Positions 1-9,513 of a DNA stretch of 64,000 nt are shown in pieces. A program made the translations under genes and the position numbers. This DNA comes from Bacillus sp. 123MFChir2 (lineage in GTDB: Bacteria > Bacillota > Bacilli > Bacillales > Bacillaceae_G): assembly GCF_000383235.1 (NCBI RefSeq), contig NZ_KB910936.1, positions 1-64,000 on the forward strand, read 5' to 3'. The notes beneath the pieces are model-generated. The model saw nothing but the letters and a program-made list of their open reading frames with translations. It searched no databases and was not told the DNA's origin. Each line of letters begins with the position of its first letter. Positions within the stretch are counted from its first letter, which is position 1.

Positions 1-130
1 GGAATGCCGCCAATGCAGGGAATACCGCCAATGCAGGGAATACCGCCAATGCAGGGAATACCGCCAATGCAGGGAATGCCGCCAATGCAGGGAATGCCGC
101 CAATGCAGGGGATGCCGCCAATACAGGGAA
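1..130 (+). repeat. 18-bp tandem repeat inside safA/exsA
   Basis: About seven consecutive near-identical 18-bp units with the core atgccgccaatgcaggga encode the PPMQG(I/M) repeat. Units differ mainly at one base (Ile versus Met codon). The array probably continues upstream of the window. Confidence 0.95.
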
Positions 131-408
131 GACCACCATATGATATGCAATACACTTTTATGCCGAATTCAAATGTTGAGCCTGTGACAATGGAAAATAA
201 TGTACCGCCGATGGGGGCAATGCAAGAGGATTGCGGTTGTGATGGCGAGCCGGAATTGTACAGTCCGCAGCCTGGAATGCCTTATTTCCCACGTGAGTTT
301 AATCAGCAAAACCCATATATTCCGTATACACCGCAGCCGGGCACAATGTATTATCAACAAAATCCTCCCTCTGTATTTGGAACACCTTATCCAGAAGAGG
401 AAAATTAA
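1..408 (+). CDS. safA: SafA/ExsA-type spore coat morphogenetic protein, C-terminal part
   Basis: The frame is open from base 1, so the N-terminus (expected LysM domain) lies outside the window. The visible 135 residues begin with about seven hexapeptide repeats of the type PPMQGx, then a Met/Pro/Gln/Tyr-rich tail with a short CGC motif, ending EEEN. Such Pro/Gln-rich, low-complexity tails are typical of SafA, called ExsA in B. cereus, which guides coat and exosporium assembly from the spore surface. The identification rests on composition and on the coxA-like gene just downstream, as in B. subtilis. A hairpin terminator follows 17 bp after the stop. Confidence 0.75.
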   Translation, partial: GMPPMQGIPPMQGIPPMQGIPPMQGMPPMQGMPPMQGMPPIQGRPPYDMQYTFMPNSNVEPVTMENNVPPMGAMQEDCGCDGEPELYSPQPGMPYFPREFNQQNPYIPYTPQPGTMYYQQNPPSVFGTPYPEEEN

Positions 409-424
409 TAAGAGTGATAAGAAG

Positions 425-450
425 CCGTTCTTTTATAAAGAACGGTTTTT
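425..450 (+). terminator. Terminator of safA/exsA
   Basis: A 9-bp perfect stem (425-433 with 437-445) with a 3-nt loop is followed by five T residues. Confidence 0.9.
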
Positions 451-790
451 GTATGAGAATCTGTTTGGTAATTTGGTGGAGATTACAAAATAAAGTATTT
501 TGAGTAAAAAGAATTGTAAAAGGCCTTATTGTTGGGAGCGGTATTATATTAGGTGTATGTAGTAAGCGCAGGTCTTTAGGAAGGTCGAACAGACGAAAAT
601 GAAAGGGAGTTCCTGAAAAGGATCCCCTTAATTATTGAGCGTCTTCATGCTCACTTAGGTCATAAGTGTCATTTAGCAGCAGCACATCCGAAATTTTAAG
701 TAAAATACTTACAGTGTAAAAACCCTCTTTGTGACTCATGATAAGAGGGAGCTTTTCGAATGAAAAGTTCATTCTAACAGAGGGGGTTTT
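451..790 (+). other. Intergenic region with hairpins and an orphan open frame
   Basis: No convincing gene. Two hairpins precede the coxA-like gene: 723-729 pairs with 743-749, and 758-764 pairs with 768-774. A 39-codon frame (580-699) ending HLAAAHPKF has no start codon or ribosome site and may be the tail of a decayed gene. Confidence 0.4.
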
Positions 791-794
791 TGCA

Positions 795-1502
795 TTGAAC
801 AAAAAAATTAAAATTATTGCTGCTTCTTTGTTAGTTACCAGTGCGTTAGCTGCATGTGGTACACCTAAAAATAAAAGTGCGATGGACCGTAATGCTAATT
901 ATAATTATGAGCGCACATCTTATGAGAATGCGTATCCGCATAGAGATAATGTAGCAGGTACAGACCGTTACACAGATTATGTCACATACCGTAACGATAC
1001 GCGAACTGACCAGTATGGGAATGTAAAGTATACTAAAATTAATCAAGACATTCACAATAGTCGTGATAACGTTGGATACAATTATTACCGTGATGTAAAC
1101 TATCATGGACAAATGACAAACCCATACCCAACTCGTAATGTAACGATGAACAACACGTATATAAACAACGATGGAAAAGTAGCTGAAGCAGTTTCCAACC
1201 GAGTAAAAGGGATGGATAATGTAGATCGTGTTTCTACTGTTGTACGTGGTAATGATGTTGTCATTGCGGTCAAAACTCGCAACAATCCAGACGAAAAAGC
1301 GCTAGAAAATGACATTCGCAAAGCTGTTGCGCCTCTTGTAAATAATCGTAATGTCTATGTAACAGCGAAAGCAGATATGTTTACTCGCGTTGATACAATG
1401 AGTACGCAGCTACGAAATGGAACAATTACAAATGATTTAAATCGTGATGTAACAAATATGTTCCGAGACCTTCGTACAAATGTAACTAACGTGGTACGAT
1501 AA
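795..1502 (+). CDS. coxA: YhcN/YlaJ-family sporulation lipoprotein (CoxA-like)
   Basis: The 235-residue protein starts at TTG 795, preceded by the strong site AGAGGGGG. An ATG at 738 would add a leader before the signal peptide and is less likely. Residues 1-20 form a lipoprotein signal (charged NKKIK, hydrophobic core, LAAC lipobox, Cys21). A Tyr/Asn/Arg-rich low-complexity stretch (about 27-120) follows, then the YhcN/YlaJ-type domain (about 127-210: VAEAVSNRVKGMDNVD, NDVVIAVKTR). The position after safA/exsA matches CoxA, a spore cortex-associated protein of B. subtilis. The exact molecular role is unknown. Confidence 0.8.
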   Translation: MNKKIKIIAASLLVTSALAACGTPKNKSAMDRNANYNYERTSYENAYPHRDNVAGTDRYTDYVTYRNDTRTDQYGNVKYTKINQDIHNSRDNVGYNYYRDVNYHGQMTNPYPTRNVTMNNTYINNDGKVAEAVSNRVKGMDNVDRVSTVVRGNDVVIAVKTRNNPDEKALENDIRKAVAPLVNNRNVYVTAKADMFTRVDTMSTQLRNGTITNDLNRDVTNMFRDLRTNVTNVVR

Positions 1503-1508
1503 TGGCGA

Positions 1509-1537
1509 GAAGGGGAGATGTTATTTCCCCTTCTTTT
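1509..1537 (+). terminator. Terminator of the coxA-like gene
   Basis: The stem gaagggga/tccccttc (1509-1516 with 1526-1533) is followed by TTTT. It overlaps the last codons of the convergent kinase gene. Confidence 0.8.
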
Positions 1538-2051
1538 CACTTATGTAGTGTATCGCTTTTTCTGTTAATAAATGTATATCTTCTATGCAGTCTAATTGAA
1601 GTTCATCTTCTAATAAGTCTGAATTAATTGCACTATAATGTTGCTTTAATTCATGTAAGTCCGTGATGAGTTGATTCGGCTGAGGATTCGTTTTTCGTTC
1701 ATTTAGTCGATGAGCCCAGACAGATTCATCACTGCAAATACATGAAATAGATGTTAAAACCCCTTCGTGTTGTTCGACCCAAGATTTTAACTTCAGTACA
1801 TCCTCTAAGTGGTTATAGCCAAAATCGATAATAACGGTTGCATTGCAAGCAAGGGTGGATTCTAATAATCGGAAAAGGATATTAAAGCAAGCATTGTTTC
1901 GAATGAAGTGATCTGTTATATGGTCAGCGATGGAATCGTATAAATCGTCTTTATGAATGACTGGTATATGTAGTTGTGCGCCTACAGCATTTGATAGTGT
2001 TGTTTTGCCGGTACCCATTTTTCCTCTAAATAAGATTACTTGTGTCATCAT
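1521..2051 (-). CDS. P-loop ATPase or kinase of the AAA_33/zeta-toxin-like type
   Basis: About 176 residues. The start is one of two adjacent ATG codons (2051 or 2048), preceded by GAAAGGAT, rather than the more upstream ATG at 2090. The N-terminus has the strand VILFRGKMGTGKTT, a Walker A motif at about residues 6-13. A conserved HKDDLYD follows, and a Walker B-like strand ATVIIDFG. This is the layout of small nucleoside or antibiotic kinases and related AAA_33 proteins. The substrate cannot be read from the sequence. It is convergent with the coxA-like gene and its own promoter region contains a repeat copy. Confidence 0.7.
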   Translation of the reverse strand: MMTQVILFRGKMGTGKTTLSNAVGAQLHIPVIHKDDLYDSIADHITDHFIRNNACFNILFRLLESTLACNATVIIDFGYNHLEDVLKLKSWVEQHEGVLTSISCICSDESVWAHRLNERKTNPQPNQLITDLHELKQHYSAINSDLLEDELQLDCIEDIHLLTEKAIHYISEKKGK

Positions 2052-2179
2052 TGCATATCCTTTCATTGAAGTATTTTCTGTATTCGACAATTTTTGTAAT
2101 AATCCTGCTTCATAGAAGTAAAGGAACTAATAGAGAGTTTTGAAAAATATAAGCATAGGATATTTCAAAAAATATTACG

Positions 2180-2303
2180 CCGGGGTTAAAATTTTTCGAC
2201 ATATAGACGACTGCTGTTATGCAGAAACAAAGGGCTCTGCACTTGCTCTCTCCCACCTAAAAAGAATGGTTTTATGCCGTTTTTAAAATTTGAATTTATA
2301 TAT
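2180..2303 (+). repeat. Dispersed repeat copy R1 (internally deleted)
   Basis: It shares the outer parts of the family (cgacatatagacgactgctg; ccacctaaaaagaatgg; tgaatttatatat) but lacks the central hairpin block (ctgaccg...cggccag), the segment between about 2250 and 2256 being joined directly. Confidence 0.8.
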
Positions 2304-2310
2304 TTCCTTC

Positions 2311-2339
2311 TTGCTTTCTCTTACCATTAATGTTATATT
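2311..2339 (+). promoter_or_regulatory. Sigma-A promoter of the candidate RNA
   Basis: TTGCTT, 17-bp spacer, TATATT with an extended -10 TG two bases upstream. Predicted start near 2346. No open reading frame follows for 560 bp. Confidence 0.75.
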
Positions 2340-2345
2340 AACAAA

Positions 2346-2460
2346 GCGATGAGCTAATTTACGTAAGACGAGAGATATGCTTAAGTGCTAAACACGCGGA
2401 TGTGGCCGCCTGGTCTCTCGCCGTAAACGCATCAAGACGCCTGCATGACAGGCGTCTTTC
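2346..2460 (+). ncRNA. Candidate free-standing structured RNA, about 115 nt
   Basis: Bounded by a good promoter and an intrinsic terminator, with no coding frame. TTTACG (2358-2363) pairs perfectly with CGTAAA (2422-2427), enclosing CGAGAGA (2369-2375) paired perfectly with TCTCTCG (2414-2420). The interior holds a GCGG/CCGC hairpin (2396-2399 with 2406-2409). GATG (2348-2351) can pair with CATC (2430-2433). I do not recognise a known family. It is not 6S-like in size, and nothing lies downstream for a riboswitch to control. Confidence 0.6.
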
Positions 2461-2461
2461 T
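2436..2461 (+). terminator. Terminator of the candidate RNA
   Basis: Perfect 8-bp GC-rich stem gacgcctg/caggcgtc (2436-2443 with 2449-2456) followed by TTTCTT. Confidence 0.9.
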
Positions 2462-2503
2462 TATTATATAGAAAATTAAATTCTTATTATATAGAAAATT
2501 AAA
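2458..2503 (+). repeat. Perfect 23-bp tandem duplication
   Basis: The 23 bases at 2458-2480 are repeated exactly at 2481-2503, directly after the terminator of the candidate RNA. Confidence 0.95.
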
Positions 2504-2533
2504 GCGGAGTAGGCTGAAGAGCTTACTCCGCTT
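2502..2533. other. Strong inverted repeat
   Basis: aagcggagta (2502-2511) pairs perfectly with tactccgctt (2524-2533), and the stem can extend inward by three more pairs. There is no clear T-run, so it is not a classical terminator. Confidence 0.7.
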
Positions 2534-2583
2534 ATTTGTATTCTTAATTTTGTACACCTAATTCTATATTGATAAAAAAGTCT

Positions 2584-2788
2584 ATTTTATACAAATTCAT
2601 TTTAATGTTTCTGCATATCAATTGTTGCTATGTAGAATACAACATAATCACTACTTGCTTCCTCCGCTTGTTTTAAACTGTGCATGTGGCAGGAAAAGGA
2701 CCTGACCGTTTCTATGCACGGCCAGATGTTCTCGTCCATCTAAAAATAAAGGGGTTTTTATGTCGGTTTTTAATTTGTATTTATATAG
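2584..2788 (+). repeat. Dispersed repeat copy R2
   Basis: Full-length copy: ends tatacaaattc and aatttgtatttatatag are near-inverted repeats. The centre carries the ggcaggaaaaggacctgacc...cggccag block. Confidence 0.9.
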
Positions 2789-2906
2789 TTAGTTAATGCT
2801 GTTTTTCGAGATATCTAACTTCAAATCTTCTAAGGGGCATAAAACTTCTTTTTTCGGTCAAACTGTAAATAGAAACTTTTATTTTCCCTAAAAGAGGTGA
2901 TAGCAT

Positions 2907-3437
2907 ATGAAGTTCATGATCGTTGCCATGCAGATTGTGCTAGCTGCGTTTTATTTGTATCATGAATCGAGTGTAGCATCGGCAGAGAGTTCGAGTAATG
3001 CAGCCCAGCAGGAACCTCAAATTACAATCATGTTGCAGCGTATATATTTAGATGGGGAAGTGAGCCAGGAAATTTTTAGAGAAGAAGTTGTGAATTTAGA
3101 AAAGCTTTTAGAGCAATATAAAGATTGGCAACTCGTTGATCGAGATGATGTGCAAATTGTACTGCAACAGCACATTGATGATATTTCGCCGTTATTAAAA
3201 ACGAGTGGGTATTTTGGAGTTTCGAAAGAGGGAATCCTCCAAATTTTTAACGGTGTACCGGAAAAGGACAATGCCATCCATTCCTTTTTTCAAATTGATA
3301 TAAAAAAGATGGAAAGTTATCAGCGTGAGCAGCTGAAACGAGGAATTCGGGTGAAGTCAAAAGAGCGATTTGTGAAAGTGATGAAAGATATGGAGCAATA
3401 TTCTATGAGCAATGGAAACAGCCGTAGCGTAAGATAG
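2907..3437 (+). CDS. bofC: BofC, forespore regulator of SpoIVB signalling
   Basis: 176 residues from ATG 2907 with an AAGAGGTGAT site. Residues 1-27 form a signal peptide (hydrophobic MIVAMQIVLAAFYLY, likely cut after ASA). The rest matches BofC in length and in the blocks ITIMLQRIYLDGEVSQE, YGYFGVSKEG-like SGYFGVSKEGILQIFNG and SFFQIDIKKMES. BofC is exported from the forespore and restrains SpoIVB, delaying pro-sigma-K processing. A possible sigma-G promoter lies upstream (GCATA about 2837, CAAACTG about 2859), but is weakly supported. It is the gene before ruvAB, as in other bacilli. Confidence 0.88.
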   Translation: MKFMIVAMQIVLAAFYLYHESSVASAESSSNAAQQEPQITIMLQRIYLDGEVSQEIFREEVVNLEKLLEQYKDWQLVDRDDVQIVLQQHIDDISPLLKTSGYFGVSKEGILQIFNGVPEKDNAIHSFFQIDIKKMESYQREQLKRGIRVKSKERFVKVMKDMEQYSMSNGNSRSVR

Positions 3438-3462
3438 CTGCGGCTTGTTTCTTATTTTTATT
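3420..3462 (+). terminator. Terminator of bofC
   Basis: AGCCGTAGC (3420-3428) pairs with GCTGCGGCT (3437-3445) with one wobble, followed by T-rich sequence. The stem overlaps the bofC stop codon. Confidence 0.8.
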
Positions 3463-3605
3463 TTGCTAAAATCATTTTTCGAGAGCAGCGTGTTAAATAT
3501 GAAAATGAAAAAATAGGATGGAGAACATTTGTTGGGGGAATCTCGCATTTCTATCGTTATTTATGTTAAAATGGAATACATGATTTGAGAGGGAGAGATA
3601 CAGTT

Positions 3606-4223
3606 TTGTTTGAATATATTACAGGTTATGTGGAATATGTAGGACCGGAGTATATCGTTCTTGATCATAATGGAATTGGTTATCAAATTTTCACGCCAAA
3701 TCCGTATGTATTCCAAAGAAGTAAACAAGAACTTCGTGTATATACATATCATTATGTAAGAGAAGATATTATGGCTCTTTACGGATTTAAAACGCGTGAA
3801 GAGCGTTTACTATTTACAAAGCTTTTAGGTGTATCGGGGATTGGACCAAAGGGAGCGCTTGCGATTTTAGCTTCTGGTCAAACGGGGCAAGTTGTACAAG
3901 CGATTGAACATGAGGATGAAAAATTCTTAGTGAAGTTCCCGGGTGTCGGAAAGAAAACAGCACGTCAAATGATTTTGGACTTAAAAGGGAAATTGGCAGA
4001 TGTTGTGCCGGATGCTTTTGTTGACTTGTTTTCAGATTCAGATCGTTTCGATGAGAAGAAAGGAACATCTGCCGAGCTTGATGAAGCGTTGGAAGCACTT
4101 CGAGCACTTGGATATGCAGAGCGAGAAGTATCTCGCGTCGTGCCAGAATTATTAAAAGAATCACTTACGACGGATCAATATATTAAAAAGGCACTTAGTC
4201 TTTTACTAAATGGTAAGAGGTGA
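3606..4223 (+). CDS. ruvA: Holliday junction DNA helicase RuvA
   Basis: 205 residues if translation starts at TTG 3606, giving [13 protein letters not shown], which matches the usual RuvA N-terminus. GAGAGGGAG lies 8 nt upstream. The OB-fold domain (1-63) is followed by tandem helix-hairpin-helix motifs ([35 protein letters not shown]) and a C-terminal RuvB-contacting domain after an acidic linker. RuvA binds four-way junctions as a tetramer and loads RuvB. It overlaps the region just before ruvB, indicating co-transcription and translational coupling. Near-identical to B. cereus-type RuvA from memory. Confidence 0.97.
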   Translation: MFEYITGYVEYVGPEYIVLDHNGIGYQIFTPNPYVFQRSKQELRVYTYHYVREDIMALYGFKTREERLLFTKLLGVSGIGPKGALAILASGQTGQVVQAIEHEDEKFLVKFPGVGKKTARQMILDLKGKLADVVPDAFVDLFSDSDRFDEKKGTSAELDEALEALRALGYAEREVSRVVPELLKESLTTDQYIKKALSLLLNGKR

Positions 4224-4228
4224 GTAGG

Positions 4229-5230
4229 ATGGACGAACGTCTCGTTTCAGGAGAATCCGCGTATGAAGATGCGGACTTAGAATATTCGTTAAGACCACAA
4301 ACGCTCCGTCAATATATTGGCCAAGATAAAGCGAAGCATAATTTAGAAGTGTTTATTGAAGCTGCAAAAATGCGTGAGGAAACGTTAGATCACGTATTGT
4401 TATATGGACCGCCAGGACTTGGGAAAACGACATTAGCAAACATTATTGCAAATGAAATGGGCGTGAATATTCGTACAACATCAGGACCAGCAATTGAACG
4501 ACCTGGTGATTTAGCAGCAGTATTAACAGCACTTCAACCAGGTGATGTTTTATTCATTGATGAAATTCACCGTTTACATCGTTCGATTGAAGAAGTATTG
4601 TATCCAGCGATGGAAGATTTTTGTCTTGATATTGTCATTGGAAAAGGACCAAGTGCACGCTCAGTTCGGCTCGATCTACCTCCATTTACGTTAATTGGGG
4701 CAACAACGCGTGCAGGGGCATTATCTGCACCGCTTCGAGATCGCTTCGGTGTATTGTCTCGTTTAGAGTATTACACAGTTGATCAGTTATCAGCTATTGT
4801 AGAACGTACTGCAGAAGTGTTTGAGGTTGAAATCGACTCTTTAGCTGCTTTAGAAATTGCAAGGCGTGCGCGCGGTACGCCTCGTATTGCGAACCGTTTA
4901 TTGCGCCGTGTACGTGACTTTGCGCAAGTTCGAGGCGATGGAACGATTGCGATAGAAATTACGCAAATGGCCCTCGAACTACTACAAGTAGATAAGCTTG
5001 GTCTCGATCATATTGATCATAAATTATTGCTTGGTATTATTGAAAAATTCCGCGGTGGTCCAGTTGGATTAGAGACGGTTTCCGCGACAATTGGGGAAGA
5101 ATCACACACAATTGAAGATGTGTATGAGCCGTATTTGCTGCAAATTGGCTTCTTGCAAAGAACGCCAAGAGGCCGCATTGTTACACCGCTTGTATATGAA
5201 CACTTCGGATTGGAGATGCCGCAAGCATGA
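4229..5230 (+). CDS. ruvB: Holliday junction branch migration ATPase RuvB
   Basis: 333 residues from ATG 4229 ([10 protein letters not shown]). A GTG at 4220 overlapping the ruvA stop would add three residues, but the AGAGGTGAG site fits the ATG. Walker A GPPGLGKT is at residues 60-67 and Walker B DEIH at 111-114. Sensor 1 (GATTRAG), the arginine finger region (LRDRFG) and the C-terminal winged helix (RTPRGRIVT) are present. RuvB drives branch migration as a hexameric ring with RuvA. Next gene overlaps its stop by ATGA. Confidence 0.98.
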   Translation: MDERLVSGESAYEDADLEYSLRPQTLRQYIGQDKAKHNLEVFIEAAKMREETLDHVLLYGPPGLGKTTLANIIANEMGVNIRTTSGPAIERPGDLAAVLTALQPGDVLFIDEIHRLHRSIEEVLYPAMEDFCLDIVIGKGPSARSVRLDLPPFTLIGATTRAGALSAPLRDRFGVLSRLEYYTVDQLSAIVERTAEVFEVEIDSLAALEIARRARGTPRIANRLLRRVRDFAQVRGDGTIAIEITQMALELLQVDKLGLDHIDHKLLLGIIEKFRGGPVGLETVSATIGEESHTIEDVYEPYLLQIGFLQRTPRGRIVTPLVYEHFGLEMPQA

Positions 5231-5406
5231 CAGATATGCCAAAGCTGTTCATTACAGTAGGTATTCTGTTTATTGTTACTGGATTAGCTTGGAAGTTTCA
5301 CTTTATAGGTAGACTTCCAGGCGATATTTTTGTGAAAAAAGGAAACGTTACCTTTTATTTTCCCATCATTACGTGTATTGTGATAAGTATTGTATTATCT
5401 TTGTAA
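5227..5406 (+). CDS. DUF2905 small membrane protein
   Basis: 59 residues, starting at an ATG that overlaps the ruvB stop codon (ATGA), so translationally coupled to ruvAB. Two hydrophobic segments ([16 protein letters not shown] at about 7-22 and [17 protein letters not shown] at about 41-57) flank the motif [13 protein letters not shown], characteristic of DUF2905. The family often follows ruvAB or precedes queA in Firmicutes. Its function is unknown. Confidence 0.9.
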   Translation: MTDMPKLFITVGILFIVTGLAWKFHFIGRLPGDIFVKKGNVTFYFPIITCIVISIVLSL

Positions 5407-5429
5407 CTACCCAGTCATACATTTCATTG

Positions 5430-5612
5430 GAAAGTTATTTTCAGTTTTGGCATCTAGATTGCTGTCATGAAGATAAAAATGGACATACACCTCGCTACCT
5501 TTCTTTGTTTTCAAACGTTGCGCGTGGCAGGAAAAGGCCCTGACCGCTCCAACACGCGGCCAGTTGCTCTCGCCAACCTAAAAAGAAAGTGGTTTTCTGC
5601 CTTTTTTTCATA
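5430..5612 (+). repeat. Dispersed repeat copy R3
   Basis: Carries ggcaggaaaaggccctgacc...gcggccagttgctctcgcc and cctaaaaagaaagtgg. Both ends have diverged from the ATATAAAT-type termini. Confidence 0.8.
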
Positions 5613-5690
5613 GAGTGACTGATAGTAGTTACTTATCTTTTATTATGTATGTCATAAATCGATTTAAATAGAAATAGGTGAACATAAGTT

Positions 5691-6743
5691 ATGGATATTA
5701 ATCTGTTTGATTTTCATTTACCAGAAGAACTCATTGCACAAATACCACTTGAAGAGCGGGAAACATCAAGATTAATGGTGTTAGATCGTGAAACGGGTGA
5801 GATTCAGCATAAACATTTCACAGATATTCTTTCTTATTTACATGAAGGGGATTGCTTAGTTTTAAATGAAACGAAAGTAATGCCTGCTCGTTTGCACGGT
5901 GTAAAAGAAGATACAGGGGCACATATTGAAGTGCTTTTATTAAAGCAAGAAGATGGAGATACTTGGGAGACGCTTGTTAAACCAGCGAAACGTGTGAAAG
6001 AAGGAACGATAATTTCTTTTGGAGAAGGAAAACTAAAAGCAACATGTGTTGGAACTGGTGAACAAGGCGGACGTCAGTTGGAATTTTCATATGACGGCAT
6101 TTTCTATGAAATTTTAGATGAGCTTGGTGAAATGCCACTTCCCCCGTATATTAAAGAAACGCTTGAAGACCGTGACCGTTATCAGACGGTATTTGCACGT
6201 GAAGTTGGTTCGGCAGCTGCGCCAACAGCGGGGCTTCATTTTACAGAAGAGCTGTTAGAAGAACTGAAGAAAAAAGGCATTCAATTAGCGTTTATTACGC
6301 TTCATGTTGGTCTTGGGACATTTAGACCGGTTTCTGCGGAAACAATTGAAGAGCATCATATGCATGCGGAATATTATCATATGTCAGCGGAAACAGCAGA
6401 CCTTCTAAATCGTGTGAAGCAAGAAGGAGGGCGTATTATTACTGTTGGAACAACATCAACGCGTACACTTGAAACGATTGCAACGGATAATAATGGCAAG
6501 ATTTGCGAGGCTTCTGGCTGGACTGATATTTTTATGTATCCAGGATATGAATTTAAAGCAATTGATGGTTTAATTACAAACTTCCATTTGCCAAAGTCAA
6601 CTTTAATTATGCTTGTGAGTGCATTTGCAGGAAGAGAAAATGTTCTTCATGCGTACAATGAAGCGGTGAAAGAAAAATATCGTTTCTTTAGCTTCGGTGA
6701 TGCGATGTTTGTTGCCTCTCACTCTCAAGTAGAGAAGAAATAA
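5691..6743 (+). CDS. queA: S-adenosylmethionine:tRNA ribosyltransferase-isomerase QueA
   Basis: 350 residues, the normal QueA length. It transfers and isomerises ribose from SAM to preQ1 in tRNA, giving epoxyqueuosine. Recognisable blocks are [22 protein letters not shown]-type N-terminus, [45 protein letters not shown] and [19 protein letters not shown]. It is followed 15 bp later by tgt, the enzyme that inserts preQ1, so the two act in consecutive steps and are likely co-transcribed. The start ATG 5691 has the modest site ATAGGTGA. Confidence 0.98.
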   Translation: MDINLFDFHLPEELIAQIPLEERETSRLMVLDRETGEIQHKHFTDILSYLHEGDCLVLNETKVMPARLHGVKEDTGAHIEVLLLKQEDGDTWETLVKPAKRVKEGTIISFGEGKLKATCVGTGEQGGRQLEFSYDGIFYEILDELGEMPLPPYIKETLEDRDRYQTVFAREVGSAAAPTAGLHFTEELLEELKKKGIQLAFITLHVGLGTFRPVSAETIEEHHMHAEYYHMSAETADLLNRVKQEGGRIITVGTTSTRTLETIATDNNGKICEASGWTDIFMYPGYEFKAIDGLITNFHLPKSTLIMLVSAFAGRENVLHAYNEAVKEKYRFFSFGDAMFVASHSQVEKK

Positions 6744-7898
<1,155 letters not shown>

Positions 7899-7925
7899 TA
7901 CATAATAATTAAGGAGGAATAAAAA

Positions 7926-8186
7926 ATGAATCCAGGTATGATGAATATTGTCATGATCGTTGCGATGTTTGCGATTTTCTACTTCTTACTAATTCGCCCA
8001 CAACAAAAACGTCAAAAGGCTGTAGCGCAAATGCAAAGCGAACTGACAAAAGGCGATGCAATCGTAACAATTGGTGGCTTACACGGTACAATCGAATCTG
8101 TAACTGATACAACAATCGTGATTAAATCTGGTGGTTCACACCTTACATTTGATCGCAGCGCAATTCGTGAAGTTGTGAAAAACTAA
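7926..8186 (+). CDS. yajC: Preprotein translocase accessory subunit YajC
   Basis: 86 residues with one N-terminal membrane segment (IVMIVAMFAIFYFLLIRP, residues about 7-24), the signature RPQQKRQK and a small cytoplasmic domain ending in SAIREVVKN. YajC associates with SecDF in the Sec translocase. The start has a strong AAGGAGGAAT site. It closes the queA-tgt-yajC unit, with a strong terminator directly after. secDF itself lies 5.5 kb downstream. Confidence 0.96.
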   Translation: MNPGMMNIVMIVAMFAIFYFLLIRPQQKRQKAVAQMQSELTKGDAIVTIGGLHGTIESVTDTTIVIKSGGSHLTFDRSAIREVVKN

Positions 8187-8190
8187 TACA

Positions 8191-8232
8191 AAAGGTGCCC
8201 TAAAAACATTACTTTTAGGGCACCTTTTTTTC
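8191..8232 (+). terminator. Terminator of queA-tgt-yajC
   Basis: aggtgccctaaaa pairs with ttttagggcacct, followed by TTTTTTT. Confidence 0.95.
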
Positions 8233-8249
8233 ATAAAGTAACGGAGTAG

Positions 8250-9299
8250 TTACATTTTCTTATTACAATTAATTACATTTTCAATTAAGCCTTTACCAGG
8301 AAAATCAGCAGCAATAATTCCTGTATATGCTGGTTTGTTATTCGCTATATAATCAGTTGTTAACACGTTTGTTCCTTCAAATGAAATGGTGCAAATCCCC
8401 ATAAAACAACCTGTTCTAGGGAAGTCTGGATAGGAACTATTCCAACCAGGAGTAGTAAGGCCAGTAGCAAGGCGAGGCGCAGATGTTCCAGGGCTACTAT
8501 GTCCACTTGCTACAAAGTATGGGAATGAACCGCCGCTACCACTTAAATAATTTATATATTTATATTGATAACCATTTAGGTAATCCTGATTTGCTTCTTC
8601 CAGGTGCCCTTTTACAGATTCCCATTTCGCATATAGATCCCAGTTTGTAGACAGCGAATATTTATCTTGTTTATAAAATTCGTACCCATAACTAATACCA
8701 ATATTTGATCCACCAACATCGCGAAGAATAACAATTTTACCACGCATTTCTTTTAGTTTAGGATTAGTTATTCTTCCGTCTTGACTATCCCAAAAGAATC
8801 CAGGGTATTTATCCATATATCCGCGAAGTGTGTTAGTAAATACTTCATTTGATTCGGAGCTATATTCTTGTTTCACTCGCATCAAAATTGTTTCACTTGG
8901 GTTTTCTTTTAAGAATGTAGTAACCTCATTTAGGACGTCATCAAACATTGCATTCAAATAAAAAGGACCATGATGAATTGCAAAAGCGCCATCTGTATAT
9001 TTACAACGAATATCTAAAAAACGAATTCCAGAATGTAATTGCGTTTGTAATGACATAGATTGTGTATGGACGATATCGGCCGGAGCGCTCCATGAAGTAC
9101 TATAAGCCATGGAATCGTGTGTACCTGGAATTGATAATTGACTTAATTTCGTATTACCGTTAATGCTCTTCATCCAATTTGGGTTTTCATATCCTATTGT
9201 AGAATCATGAGAATAACCTGGATGTTCATGAGCAAATGCAGATGAAGAAAAAGTGAAAATAAGCATGAAAGCGATCATGCAACTAAAAATGTTTTTCAA
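8250..9299 (-). CDS. Secreted phosphatidylinositol-specific phospholipase C
   Basis: 349 residues from TTG 9299, preceded by AAGGAGGAAA at ideal distance. The ATG at 9374 lacks such a site. The signal peptide (about 1-22: hydrophobic MIAFMLIFTFSSSAFA) suggests cleavage before HEHPG. The catalytic X domain shows IPGTHDS and AIHHGPFYL, the two catalytic histidines of bacterial PI-PLC, plus DIR, ILMRVKQEY and GKIVILRD. It is longer at the C-terminus than the classical B. cereus PI-PLC and has extra cysteines (TGCFMGIC), so it looks like a different paralogue. It sits between yajC and a yrzE-like gene, which are close neighbours in B. subtilis, so it is probably an insertion. A perfect PlcR box lies upstream. 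Confidence 0.9.
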   Translation of the reverse strand: MKNIFSCMIAFMLIFTFSSSAFAHEHPGYSHDSTIGYENPNWMKSINGNTKLSQLSIPGTHDSMAYSTSWSAPADIVHTQSMSLQTQLHSGIRFLDIRCKYTDGAFAIHHGPFYLNAMFDDVLNEVTTFLKENPSETILMRVKQEYSSESNEVFTNTLRGYMDKYPGFFWDSQDGRITNPKLKEMRGKIVILRDVGGSNIGISYGYEFYKQDKYSLSTNWDLYAKWESVKGHLEEANQDYLNGYQYKYINYLSGSGGSFPYFVASGHSSPGTSAPRLATGLTTPGWNSSYPDFPRTGCFMGICTISFEGTNVLTTDYIANNKPAYTGIIAADFPGKGLIENVINCNKKM

Positions 9300-9513
9300 G
9301 TTGATTTCCTCCTTGTATAGTAGTAAAAGGTTTGTGATAGAATGTCTAGTTGATTCAGAGTGCTGGAGAAGCATAGAAGTATCGTTCAGTTTTATTTCCC
9401 TGTTTATTTAGGATGCATAAAGACTTGTGGAATTGATTTCTGGGAATAAACGACTTTTAGCTTTTCTATCGGATATACTCCCGCTGAATTTTGTTACATT
9501 TTTCACAATACTA

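Noticed and set aside
738-794. Longer start for the coxA-like lipoprotein at ATG 738
   Set aside because: It would put 19 residues before the lipoprotein signal; the TTG at 795 has a strong ribosome site, and the extra segment forms hairpins.
2346-2460. 6S RNA
   Set aside because: Too short (about 115 nt versus about 190) and without the long central bubble; 6S is also expected elsewhere.
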